Assembly (NCBI RefSeq): GCF_008033235.1
Contig: NZ_CP042432.1
Location: 1,860,001-1,924,000, forward strand
Length of the DNA stretch: 64,000 nt
Reading direction: 5' to 3'
Source: Anseongella ginsenosidimutans
Lineage (GTDB): Bacteria; Bacteroidota; Bacteroidia; Sphingobacteriales; Sphingobacteriaceae
Shown: piece by piece, positions 18,599-26,299 of the stretch
Layout: every line of letters starts with the position of its first letter
Numbering within the stretch: the first letter of the stretch is position 1
The notes under the pieces: generated by a model
What the model saw: only the letters and a program-made list of their open reading frames with translations
Database searches by the model: none
What the model was told of the DNA's origin: nothing
Made by a program: the position numbers and the translations under genes

Positions 18599-19930
18599 AT
18601 GAGCGTAGAAATGAAGGTGCCGCCTGTAGGCGAATCGATCAACGAGGTAACCTTATCAAGCTGGCTGAAGAAGGACGGTGATTACGTTGAAATGGACGAA
18701 GTGATCGCTGAAATGGAATCAGATAAGGCTACATTCGAACTAACCGCTGAAAAGGCGGGTGTCCTGCATATCAAAGCTCAGGAAGGTGATACCGTCCCGG
18801 TAGGGGAAGTAGTTTGCGTTATTGAGGAAGGGGAAGGGGCACCGAAGGAAGAAGCTGCTTCCGGCAAAGAAACCGGTGGCGGTGAGTCAGCTGGCAAAGA
18901 AGGAGCTGACAAAGAAGCAGCTGGAAAGGAAGCGGCGGCTGCCGCCGAAAAGGAATCTGCTCCGGCTGAGGAAGTACCGGCATCTGAAGGTAGTGATAAG
19001 TTCCCTTCTCCGGCGGCGGCAAAAATACTGGCCGAAAAAGGTATTGATCCGGCATCGGTGAACGGAACCGGTAAGGACGGCCGTATCACCAAGGACGATG
19101 CGCTGAAAGCAAAGGCCCCCGCGTCGGAGAGCGCCGGCGGCAATGAAAAGGCCGCGCCTGCTCAGACGCCGTCTGCTCCCCGCGAAAGCCAGCCAAAAAT
19201 AGCTGCTGTCGCGCCTGCGGGAGCCGGCTCCCGGGAAGAACGCCGCGAGCGCATGTCCAATCTCCGTAAAACCATTTCCAGGCGCCTGGTACAGGTCAAG
19301 AACGATACCGCCATGCTTACCACCTTCAACGAAGTGGATATGTCAGGTATCATGGAATTGCGCGCCCGGTACAAAGATAAATTCAAGGAAAAATACGGGG
19401 TAGGCCTTGGTTTTATGTCCTTTTTCAGCAGGGCTTGCTGCCAGGCTTTGAAGGAATTCCCCGCGGTAAATGCGCGGATTGACGGCGATGAACTTGTATA
19501 TAATGATTACGTTGATATTTCCATCGCGGTATCCACACCCCGCGGCCTGGTAGTCCCCGTCATCAGGAACGCCGAAACCCTGTCCCTTGATGCGATTGAA
19601 AACAAAGTGATTGAACTTGCTGTAAAGGCCCGGGACGGCAAGCTGACGATTGAAGAAATGACCGGCGGCACGTTCACCATCACCAACGGAGGCGTGTTCG
19701 GTTCTATGCTGTCTACCCCGATTATCAATGCACCGCAGTCTGCCATTCTGGGAATGCATAATATCGTGGAGCGCCCCGTTGTCCTGAATAAGGAAATTGT
19801 GATACGTCCCGTGATGTATGTGGCTCTGTCCTATGACCACCGTGTCATAGACGGAAAAGAGTCGGTGAGCTTCCTGGTTCGCGTTAAGCAATTGCTGGAA
19901 GACCCGGCAAGATTGCTGCTGGGCGTTTAG
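18599..19930 (+). CDS. sucB: Dihydrolipoyllysine succinyltransferase (E2 of 2-oxoglutarate dehydrogenase)
   Basis: E2 core enzyme of the 2-oxoglutarate dehydrogenase complex, 443 residues. A single lipoyl domain spans residues 1-77, with the lipoylated Lys in [12 protein letters not shown] flexible Ala/Glu/Lys-rich linker (about 80-135) follows. The E1/E3-binding domain is about 138-172 ([15 protein letters not shown] ... [13 protein letters not shown]). The catalytic acyltransferase domain ends with [15 protein letters not shown], which carries the catalytic His and Asp. It works with SucA upstream. Confidence 0.96.
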   Translation: MSVEMKVPPVGESINEVTLSSWLKKDGDYVEMDEVIAEMESDKATFELTAEKAGVLHIKAQEGDTVPVGEVVCVIEEGEGAPKEEAASGKETGGGESAGKEGADKEAAGKEAAAAAEKESAPAEEVPASEGSDKFPSPAAAKILAEKGIDPASVNGTGKDGRITKDDALKAKAPASESAGGNEKAAPAQTPSAPRESQPKIAAVAPAGAGSREERRERMSNLRKTISRRLVQVKNDTAMLTTFNEVDMSGIMELRARYKDKFKEKYGVGLGFMSFFSRACCQALKEFPAVNARIDGDELVYNDYVDISIAVSTPRGLVVPVIRNAETLSLDAIENKVIELAVKARDGKLTIEEMTGGTFTITNGGVFGSMLSTPIINAPQSAILGMHNIVERPVVLNKEIVIRPVMYVALSYDHRVIDGKESVSFLVRVKQLLEDPARLLLGV

Positions 19931-20086
19931 GCGCACGGCCGCGAGAACCGGCGGCCCTGGCCTGCAGGCAGCAAGGTGAAGAACGGGCAGGTGTGATGCC
20001 CGGATGGCAGTGCCCGGATAACAAAAATGTTTCATTGCTTTTCCGATAAAATGCTGATTTTTACATGGTAACAGCAGGGAGAAGCA

Positions 20087-21274
20087 ATGAAAAAGATCAG
20101 CCGGTTTTTCTGGTTTTGTGCGGGAGCTAATATTCCCCTTCTTGACAAACATCCCACCGAGCATAATAAATATTTCAGCATAGGAGCGACGGTGGTTTTT
20201 ACCGCGCTTTTTGCCGCGCTGGCCGGCGGTTATGCCTTGTATTTTGTTTTCTCAGGCAGTCCGGGCGCGGTACTGCTCGTCATCTTCTTTGGAATACTCT
20301 GGGGGCTGGCCATCTTTAATTTAGACTGCTACATTGTATCCAGCATCAGTAAGCAGGACACAGCCTGGAAGCAATTCCTGCAGGCCAGCCCCCGCATTAT
20401 TCTCGCCGTGTTGATCGCTATCGTGATCGCCCGCCCCCTGGAACTCAAAATATTCGACAAGGAAATACGGGCGGAACTAAAGGAGCAATTTCTCGCAGAT
20501 GCTAAAGCGCGCATCGATACCGTTAATAAGAGCTTTGATAAGAAATACGCCCTTGAGTCCGGCCGGGCAGCCGCGCTGAAAGCGGAAGGCGATAGCCTGT
20601 ACAAGGAGATCAATGAATTAAGATACGTACTGAACCAGGAATTCTTCGGAGAAAAGACCAGTCAAACGTCGGGGATCCAGGGCTATGGCCCCTATTCAAA
20701 GAAGAAGGAGGAGGTCATCCGGCAAAAAGAGGAAAGGCTCGCCTACCTTCGAAATGAATACGCCCGCGCCGATAGCTTTATCCTGGTTCGCAAAAAGGCC
20801 GACGGGCTTCTGGACCAGGTTATCCCCGGAGAAGCAACCCTGGATAGCCTCGCGAGCCTCGCCGGCTTTGCCGATCGCAACAGCGCACTTTCCGGGATCT
20901 CCGAATTAAGCACCGGCCAAAACGACAAAAGTACCGCTGGCGCCGTACTGTTTATTACCCTCCTTTTTGTCGCTTTTGAATGTATGCCGGTGTTTGTAAA
21001 GCTCATTTCTTCCAAAGGCCCCTACGATGAAGAAATCCTTACCCGTGAAACGCTCCGCATACGCGAACTTGAACGGGAGCGGGAGGCAACGGAACGTATC
21101 AAAAACCGGACGCAGGAAACATATATAGATGCCGAAGCTGGAAAACAAAGCTCCATTATCCGCAGCAAAGCAATAGCCGAATTGGAACTAACCGAAACCG
21201 CCATCGAAGCCTGGAAGAACAAGGAACGCAAGGGCATCGCCGAAAATATCACCGATTATATCCGGATGAAGTAG
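20087..21274 (+). CDS. DUF4407 membrane protein
   Basis: Predicted inner-membrane protein of 395 residues and unknown function. Three hydrophobic segments lie near the N-terminus (about 30-55, 62-80 and 100-120). A long charged, partly coiled-coil region (about 125-275) follows, then a fourth hydrophobic segment (ITLLFVAFECMPVFVKLIS, about 288-306) and a helical, charged C-terminus rich in Arg and Glu. The opening FWFCAGANIPLLDKHPTEHNK and NLDCYIVSSI are typical of DUF4407. It follows sucB by 156 bases in the same direction with no clear terminator, but nothing else links it to the TCA cycle. Confidence 0.82.
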   Translation: MKKISRFFWFCAGANIPLLDKHPTEHNKYFSIGATVVFTALFAALAGGYALYFVFSGSPGAVLLVIFFGILWGLAIFNLDCYIVSSISKQDTAWKQFLQASPRIILAVLIAIVIARPLELKIFDKEIRAELKEQFLADAKARIDTVNKSFDKKYALESGRAAALKAEGDSLYKEINELRYVLNQEFFGEKTSQTSGIQGYGPYSKKKEEVIRQKEERLAYLRNEYARADSFILVRKKADGLLDQVIPGEATLDSLASLAGFADRNSALSGISELSTGQNDKSTAGAVLFITLLFVAFECMPVFVKLISSKGPYDEEILTRETLRIRELEREREATERIKNRTQETYIDAEAGKQSSIIRSKAIAELELTETAIEAWKNKERKGIAENITDYIRMK

Positions 21275-21334
21275 GCCTCCGCTTGATTTCCGGCCGGAAA
21301 GGCGCAAATGCCGTAGAAATGCCGGGGCTTAAAT

Positions 21335-21366
21335 ATTGCATTCCGAAGGCGTTAGTGTTACTTTTG
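21335..21366 (+). promoter_or_regulatory. Bacteroidota-type promoter (ATTG-N20-TACTTTTG)
   Basis: A near-consensus -33 (ATTG, 21335-21338) and a perfect TAnnTTTG -7 box (TACTTTTG, 21359-21366) are separated by 20 bases. This is the same spacing as the strong promoter before the ECF sigma gene. The start codon of the HTH gene is 16 bases further on, so the 5' leader is very short. Confidence 0.6.
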
Positions 21367-21382
21367 GTTTAAAATTACTGTT

Positions 21383-22030
21383 ATGAATAATAGTTCTTTG
21401 GCTCAGGAGATCATCGCTCTGCGAAAAAGTAAAAGGCTTTCGCAGGAAAAGCTGGCCGAGCTGGCTTCCATTAACCTGAGAACATTGCAGCGTATTGAAA
21501 AGGGGGAAACCGAACCGAGAGGTGATACGCTCAGGCTAATTGCTGCGGCATTGGAGGTACCACTGGAAAACCTGTTCTACGCCCTGGAAAAGAAGGACGC
21601 GCAGGAAAAGAAGGACCCGCAGGAACAGAAGGACGTGCCGGAAAAGGAAGATTTGCCAGAAAAGGAAGATAAAAGCTTTCTGCACTTCCTGAACCTATCC
21701 GCCTTGTCATTCTGGTTTATTCCTTTTGGAAATATTTTTGTGCCGATGTTCCTTTGGCATATAAAAAAGGATCAGGTAAAGAATGCCCGGAACCTTGGAA
21801 AGCGCATTATTAACTTCCAGATCACCTGGTCGCTGGCAGCTTTCTTGTTATTTTGCTATCTGATTATGGCGAAAATTATGCATCTTCAATTGTTTTTTCC
21901 GCCTATCGTTGGCTGGCTGATGCTGCCAGGATTTTACATACTGAATACCTTCCTGATACTGCTGGCATCTTATCAATTAAACAGCGGCAGGGAGAAAATT
22001 TTTTCAGCTTCTCTGAAAATAGTTCGCTAA
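21383..22030 (+). CDS. XRE-type HTH protein anchored in the membrane (DUF4870-like)
   Basis: 215-residue protein in three parts. Residues about 6-65 form a Cro/CI helix-turn-helix (LRKSKRLSQEKLAELASINLRTLQRIEKG). Residues about 67-96 form a charged linker made of repeated six-residue units of the type EKKDAQ/EKKDPQ. Residues about 100-205 form a three- to four-helix membrane region resembling DUF4870 (IPFGNIFVPMFLWHIKKDQ ... NARNLGKRIINFQITW). It could be a membrane-tethered transcription factor that senses envelope state; this is inference. It has its own promoter, and no partner gene is evident. A separate stand-alone DUF4870 gene lies at 44005. Confidence 0.8.
   Translation: MNNSSLAQEIIALRKSKRLSQEKLAELASINLRTLQRIEKGETEPRGDTLRLIAAALEVPLENLFYALEKKDAQEKKDPQEQKDVPEKEDLPEKEDKSFLHFLNLSALSFWFIPFGNIFVPMFLWHIKKDQVKNARNLGKRIINFQITWSLAAFLLFCYLIMAKIMHLQLFFPPIVGWLMLPGFYILNTFLILLASYQLNSGREKIFSASLKIVR
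21587..21670 (+). repeat. In-frame 18-base minisatellite in the HTH protein linker
   Basis: About four and a half copies of an 18-base unit (GAAAAGAAGGACGCGCAG and variants) encode the Glu/Lys/Asp-rich spacer between the DNA-binding and membrane parts. Because the unit is a multiple of three, copy-number change would alter linker length without breaking the frame. Confidence 0.7.
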
Positions 22031-22102
22031 GCTTTAACCCGGCAATACCTCTTTGCCGGAAAGATCGAATGTTTCCGGTTGTGCTTCAGATCTGATGTCG
22101 GG

Positions 22103-22160
22103 TCAGCGATCGTTTGATGTTATTTTCGCCTCGCTGACTTCCAGATTCTTGCCGGACTCA
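22103..22160 (-). other. Out-of-frame extension after the DUF2807 stop
   Basis: Directly after the stop, the +1 frame on the minus strand reads TESGKNLEVSEAKITSNDR and then TGA at 22105-22103. SGKNLEVSEAKI closely repeats SGKNLEVNEAEI inside the upstream gene. At DNA level, 22124-22157 matches 22311-22344 at about 30 of 34 bases. It is either a frameshifted true C-terminus or a partial internal duplication. Confidence 0.6.
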
Positions 22161-22871
22161 GTTTCGGGCAATGGCTTTGCCGGAACCGCTGCTTGATATG
22201 CTTTTACGGACAGGGTTGCCACTGTAGTGAACATTTCCGGAGCCGCTGATACGGGCCTCAAGTTCCTCCTCAACCCTTAGCCAGGCATTTCCGGAACCGC
22301 TGATATGGATTTCCGCCTCGTTGACTTCCAGGTTCTTTCCGGAAAAGTCGCCCGATCCGGAAACCCGGATATCTGCTTCGCCGCTGCTGCCTGAGACGAC
22401 CAGTTTCCCGGAACCGCTGATATGGCTTTCCAGCGAAGATACGTTAATGGGCGCTTGTATGTTTCCCGATCCGCTTACATACAAGCCAAGGGAATTATTG
22501 CGCAGCTCGCTTTCAGATTTGATGGTTCCGGAACCGCTTACGGAGAGAGCATTGAGTTCCTTATACGTGATGTAAATATTGACGGGCCCATTATCAATCC
22601 AGCCCTTCCAATCCCACCATTTCCTTTCGGTGTAAATTTTCAGCGTTCCGTCCCTGACCTCGGTCTTTATCTTATTCATGGTTTCGGAATCACCTTCCAT
22701 CCGGAGGCTTTCCCTGGCGCCTTCTTCAATAAAAACTTCAAAGGAGCCTTCCAGGCTAATGGCCTCGAACCCGGATATGTCACGGGACTGCGAATTTTGC
22801 GCGGTTGCACTAGGTATACAGCCTGAGAGAAGAATAATGCTGATCAAGAGTTTTGCGGGAAACCTTTTCAT
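22158..22871 (-). CDS. Head-GIN domain (DUF2807) lipoprotein
   Basis: Exported protein of 237 residues and unknown function. The ATG at 22871 gives MKRFPAKLLISIILLSGC, a lipoprotein signal with Cys18. An upstream in-frame start at 22925 would add 18 unlikely residues. The mature protein opens with SRDISGFEAISLEGSFEVFI and continues as a right-handed beta-type repeat. SGSG recurs about every 20 residues (SVSGSGTIKS, YVSGSGNIQ, HISGSGKLV, RVSGSGDFS, HISGSGNAW, RISGSGNVH). It ends at KAIARN. An out-of-frame copy of an internal repeat follows the stop, so the C-terminus may be frameshifted. Confidence 0.87.
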   Translation of the reverse strand: MKRFPAKLLISIILLSGCIPSATAQNSQSRDISGFEAISLEGSFEVFIEEGARESLRMEGDSETMNKIKTEVRDGTLKIYTERKWWDWKGWIDNGPVNIYITYKELNALSVSGSGTIKSESELRNNSLGLYVSGSGNIQAPINVSSLESHISGSGKLVVSGSSGEADIRVSGSGDFSGKNLEVNEAEIHISGSGNAWLRVEEELEARISGSGNVHYSGNPVRKSISSSGSGKAIARN

Positions 22872-22947
22872 ATTGTTGGGTTTTCTATATAAGACGCTCC
22901 CAAAACGGAAAAAGTTGCAGGTCACTGCCGCTTCTCCGGCCTTCTAT

Positions 22948-24087
22948 TTATTGCCGGGTGCTTACGAATGAAGAGGCGGCGATATTCCAATCGTGATTAC
23001 GCATTAAACCGAAATTCCGGTAGTACAACCGTCCTTTGGTATTTATGAGGGCCAGTTTTCCATTGTTTGCCGAGATGGCGCTTCCATCGCTTCCATCCAG
23101 CTGGGTCCAGTTATTTCCCTCCCGCTGGTATATATTGCCAACTGTATTTGTGAGAAAAACGGTTCCGTCATTTGCAACGGTAATATCCCGGCCATCGCTG
23201 CCGCTGGTCTGCGTCCAGCCCGAACCGTTGAACTGGTATATTTTTCCAACAGTATTGATGAGCCATACCTGTCCGCCTCCTGCGGCAATTCGGATTCCGT
23301 CGCTGCCTGGCATCTGCTTCCATGAGGATCCCTGAAATTGATAGATCTTGCCGGCTGTGTTCACCATCCAAATGGCGCCGTCCTGGTTAATGGCTATATC
23401 TATTGCGTCGCTGCCGGGCATTCTTTCCCAGGTTTCGCTTATTAACCGGTAAATCATCCCTTCTGTATTGACCAGGCAGACGCTGTTATTATTTGCGGCA
23501 ATGGAACGTCCGGCGCTTCCCGACAAGCGGCGCCAGTCCTTGCCTTCGTACCGGTAAATAAGGCCTGCGGTATTCACCAGGTAATAAACTCCGTTAGCAT
23601 CAACAGTGATGTCCCTGCCGTCGCTGCCAATCAACAACTTCCAGGTTTGGCTGTGCAGCGTTTTCCTGGCAACGGCAGATGCGCAGGGGTCTTTCCGGAA
23701 ATAATCAGATATAATTTCCCCTTGCTGCTCAGCATTATAATCGCCCAGCGTTTTTGTTGCATCGCAGACATAAGAATAAGCGTCGTCAGATAGTACCTGG
23801 TTATCAATTGCCTGGGCGCCATACCATAGCAAACCATAATGTTCAATTTGCCATGCATGGGTAAGCTCATGCGCGAAAGCTGCTTTATTGCTGTCAGAAT
23901 CCAGGCATTTATCATAAAGTGCGCCCATGTAGATCCTGATGTGGCCGTCAATGGTCGGGCGAACATAAGGCCTGCCGCCAAGTCCCGTACCGTCCGTAAT
24001 GGTGATTTCATCGCGCGGAGGAAATTCCCTTTCAAAAATGGACAATGCGAACTGGTACTCTTCCGTTGAGATCCTTCTTTTTTTCAT
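22948..24087 (-). CDS. HExxH metallopeptidase-like domain fused to a six-repeat tectonin beta-propeller
   Basis: 379 residues with no signal peptide. Residues 15-135 form a metallopeptidase-like head with FEREFPPRDEITITDG, GHIRIYMGALYD and FAHELTHAWQIEH (HExxH at 73-77). Later Glu residues in YNAEQQGEIISDYF are candidate third zinc ligands. Residues about 148-365 are six repeats of 35-37 residues, each of the form W-x-x-(M/L)-x-G-S-D-G-x-x-I ... V-N-T-x-G-x-I-Y. That is the number needed for a closed six-bladed tectonin or tachylectin-type propeller, a fold that often binds sugars or lipopolysaccharide. It stands alone between the DUF2807 gene and a decayed ATPase gene. Domain calls are firm; an enzymatic or effector role is inference. 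Confidence 0.85.
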   Translation of the reverse strand: MKKRRISTEEYQFALSIFEREFPPRDEITITDGTGLGGRPYVRPTIDGHIRIYMGALYDKCLDSDSNKAAFAHELTHAWQIEHYGLLWYGAQAIDNQVLSDDAYSYVCDATKTLGDYNAEQQGEIISDYFRKDPCASAVARKTLHSQTWKLLIGSDGRDITVDANGVYYLVNTAGLIYRYEGKDWRRLSGSAGRSIAANNNSVCLVNTEGMIYRLISETWERMPGSDAIDIAINQDGAIWMVNTAGKIYQFQGSSWKQMPGSDGIRIAAGGGQVWLINTVGKIYQFNGSGWTQTSGSDGRDITVANDGTVFLTNTVGNIYQREGNNWTQLDGSDGSAISANNGKLALINTKGRLYYRNFGLMRNHDWNIAASSFVSTRQ

Positions 24088-24334
24088 GACTTTGCTTTTT
24101 TGTTTTCCGGCAACAGGTCAAAGTCGTTCCAATCCAAGCCCTGGTATTTGTCTGGCTTTTTCGGTGTCGCCTTGTACAAATATGCGGTAATAACTACCTG
24201 GATAAATAGTAAAAAAGCGGCAAGATAGCGCAGGCATCAGAATGTACTTAACTCGGACGGGCGGAAAATGTGTTTGGTTTGAAAGTGATCAGATAAGCTG
24301 TAGCGTGGATTGGCTGCTGCCAATAAGGCGGCGT

Positions 24335-24711
24335 CTATTGATCAGGATTTCTACCAGATTTTACCCAGTCAAGATAGTTTTCAATCTGCCCTCCTAAATA
24401 GTAAGGAAGATTCAACAGCAGGTATTTTTTGCCGTTTAGTGTAAATATGTGATCTGTTTTAAGTTTTCCATTGTATAGTCTTACCGCCAGGTTATGCGGA
24501 GCAGTATCCATAAATGCGTGCAAAGATCTTAGGGACCCTGTAGAACCGGATTTTACTTCAATGGGAATAATATTTCCATTGTGTTGCATTACAAAATCAA
24601 CCTCCGCAGAGGCGTCTGCCTTTTGGCGTACCCAAAAATTAAGACTGTTAAGTACCTTGAATTTCGATGCAAGCAGTTCCTGACCTCCTTTAGGATGTTT
24701 CTATGCAACAT
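24335..24711 (-). pseudogene. Decayed AAA+/DUF4143 ATPase gene (start and C-terminus only)
   Basis: The 3' part encodes a DUF4143 C-terminus: GGQELLASKFKVLNSLNFWV, then RQKADASAEVDFV, IPIEVKSGSTGSLRSLHAF and YLLLNLPYYLGGQIENYLDW. EVDFV ... IEVKSG is the PD-(D/E)XK-like core. Full family members have about 380-480 residues with an N-terminal Walker ATPase; here nearly all of that is missing. An ATG at 24711 opens M-L-H-R-N-I-L-K-E, like a normal family start. It runs within a few codons into the DUF4143 part in another frame, as expected after a large internal deletion. In the DUF4143 frame a TAG precedes HPKGGQEL. The tail from an internal ATG at 24589 (84 codons) is open but is unlikely to work alone. 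Confidence 0.8.
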
Positions 24712-24713
24712 TT

Positions 24714-24801
24714 TTCCCATTTTGGGGGCAAATTTACAAAATAATCGCCCTGTTTTGTGGGTAAATTCATGAAAATATTACCCTATTTTGACGGCAAATC
24801 T
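24714..24801 (-). promoter_or_regulatory. Three tandem dyad repeats upstream of the decayed ATPase gene
   Basis: Read on the minus strand, three copies of a site like ATTTACCCACAAAACAGGG lie at about 24801-24779, 24769-24746 and 24736-24714. The spacing is 33 and 32 bases, about three helical turns. Each copy has partial dyad symmetry (TTTRCCC facing GGG-YR-A). The last copy ends three bases before the ATG at 24711. The arrangement looks like an operator array, probably belonging to the ATPase gene. Confidence 0.6.
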
Positions 24802-24852
24802 GAAACAACTACGGTATGCCATTACTTCAAACCGGGCTTGTTGCCCGGGAAT

Positions 24853-26226
24853 TCAAATCACTTTGCTTATGGAATAAACACCAACGGCGAGGATCACCAG
24901 CGCGCTTATCCAGAGGCTGACATCATAAAAGCGGGTTGGGAGGAGGTTTGCCGGCGTGCGCCGGTACCTGAAATTATACGCGGCAAAAACAACGATCAGC
25001 AGCAGGATGGATGTACTGAACCCGCCTAGCAGGATCATCAAAACCGGGAGCTTAATGAAGAGGTAGAGCAGCGACCAGGCAAAGGGAAAAACCCAGGCCA
25101 TGATGGCAATGCTTTTTTTCCTTGTTTCCTGCCGGTAAAAATCAAGCCAGCCTATTTGCCCGAAGGCATCGGAGAAAATGCGCGTCCAGCTGGCCAGGGC
25201 GGCAAACAAGGTAGAGTAAAGAACAATAAAGGCACCCAGCAGGTATACCGATTTTGCCCAGGGGCCGAGGGTTTCCGTATAAATATAGGACAAGGTCTCA
25301 ATCATTGCGTATCCTTCCGGTACGGTGCCCTGGCGGTGCAGGATAGCTGCACCCAGGAGATAAAAGGCTGCTGTTACCAAGGTATAAATGAGCATGGAAA
25401 AGAGGGCATCCAGGTACATCACCGATATCCATCCCTTCGCCCTGCGCTGCCATTCCGGAGTATCCCGGTAAGGGCCGGTAAACCGGGCATAGCCCTTCTC
25501 AATGCACCAGTAATTATAATACATGATCTCATCCCCGCCTACGCCGGTAATGCCGAAGGCGGCGATCGCCACGCCAACAGCCGCCACGGGCAGGTTGAAT
25601 GATAACCCGCTGGCTATTTCATCCCAGCCTAATGCGTATGGGGTATATTGAAGCGAAAAAAGCGAGGCAAAGGTCAGGAGCGTGAATAAGCCGATCATCA
25701 GGAGGCAAAGTTTTTCGACCGAACCATAATACCCTTTATAAACCAGTAAGGCGGCCGAAATGGCTGCCAGAAAGGTCCAGGCCGGAACCGGAAGGAAAGC
25801 GAAGGCGATATGCAGGGCAATCGCTACCCCTCCAATGATACCGCCCACCTGCAGTAGCTTGAACAGCTGGATGAAAAGCCAGGTCCAGATGGTCCAGCTG
25901 GCCTTGCCCAGGCGGGGGCCGGGAAGCCGGTTGAAGGCGGCCATAATGGTCTCGCCCGAATAAATAGCATGCTTGCCAAATTCAAGCTGGAGCGTTACTT
26001 TCACCAGGCAGCTCAGTAGGATTACCCAGAAGGTAATAAATCCCGCTTTCGCCCCAAGTGTAGTGGTGGCGATCAGTTCCCCGGAACCGACGATGGCTGC
26101 CGAGAGAATAAAGCCGGGGCCTAATTGCCGGAATTTCCCGGAAAATGTTACCGGCGGCTCCCGGATGCTGTCCTCCGAGAGCAGGTAAGGATCTTCCCGC
26201 AACGGGTTGTTTGTTGGTTCAGGCAA
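24853..26226 (-). CDS. Nramp-like divalent metal transporter with altered metal-site motifs
   Basis: Inner-membrane carrier of 457 residues with about 11 hydrophobic helices and the general Nramp layout. The first helix reads LGPGFILSAAIVGSGELIA, so the DPGN metal-binding motif of classical MntH is absent and GSGEL stands in its place. The sixth helix reads FGITGVGGDEIMYYNYW instead of the Met-Pro-His motif. It therefore belongs to a divergent Nramp-related clade, and its substrate (Mn, Mg or something else) cannot be assigned. It ends the minus-strand block next to nuoN, with 73 bases between, but is probably separate from the operon. Confidence 0.85.
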   Translation of the reverse strand: MPEPTNNPLREDPYLLSEDSIREPPVTFSGKFRQLGPGFILSAAIVGSGELIATTTLGAKAGFITFWVILLSCLVKVTLQLEFGKHAIYSGETIMAAFNRLPGPRLGKASWTIWTWLFIQLFKLLQVGGIIGGVAIALHIAFAFLPVPAWTFLAAISAALLVYKGYYGSVEKLCLLMIGLFTLLTFASLFSLQYTPYALGWDEIASGLSFNLPVAAVGVAIAAFGITGVGGDEIMYYNYWCIEKGYARFTGPYRDTPEWQRRAKGWISVMYLDALFSMLIYTLVTAAFYLLGAAILHRQGTVPEGYAMIETLSYIYTETLGPWAKSVYLLGAFIVLYSTLFAALASWTRIFSDAFGQIGWLDFYRQETRKKSIAIMAWVFPFAWSLLYLFIKLPVLMILLGGFSTSILLLIVVFAAYNFRYRRTPANLLPTRFYDVSLWISALVILAVGVYSISKVI

Positions 26227-26299
26227 AGCTTCTTTTTACCTAATTTAGCACATTTGTCCGAATAATCCTTAACGGGGTCCGGAATTTCCCGCAAAGGCA

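Noticed and set aside
19343-20164. Minus-strand open frame of 273 codons across the end of sucB and the following gap
   Set aside because: It overlaps the conserved catalytic domain of sucB, crosses the start of the DUF4407 gene and resembles no family.
24757-25029. Plus-strand open frame of 90 codons at the end of the Nramp-like gene
   Set aside because: It overlaps the conserved C-terminus of the transporter and part of the operator repeats, and shows no domain.
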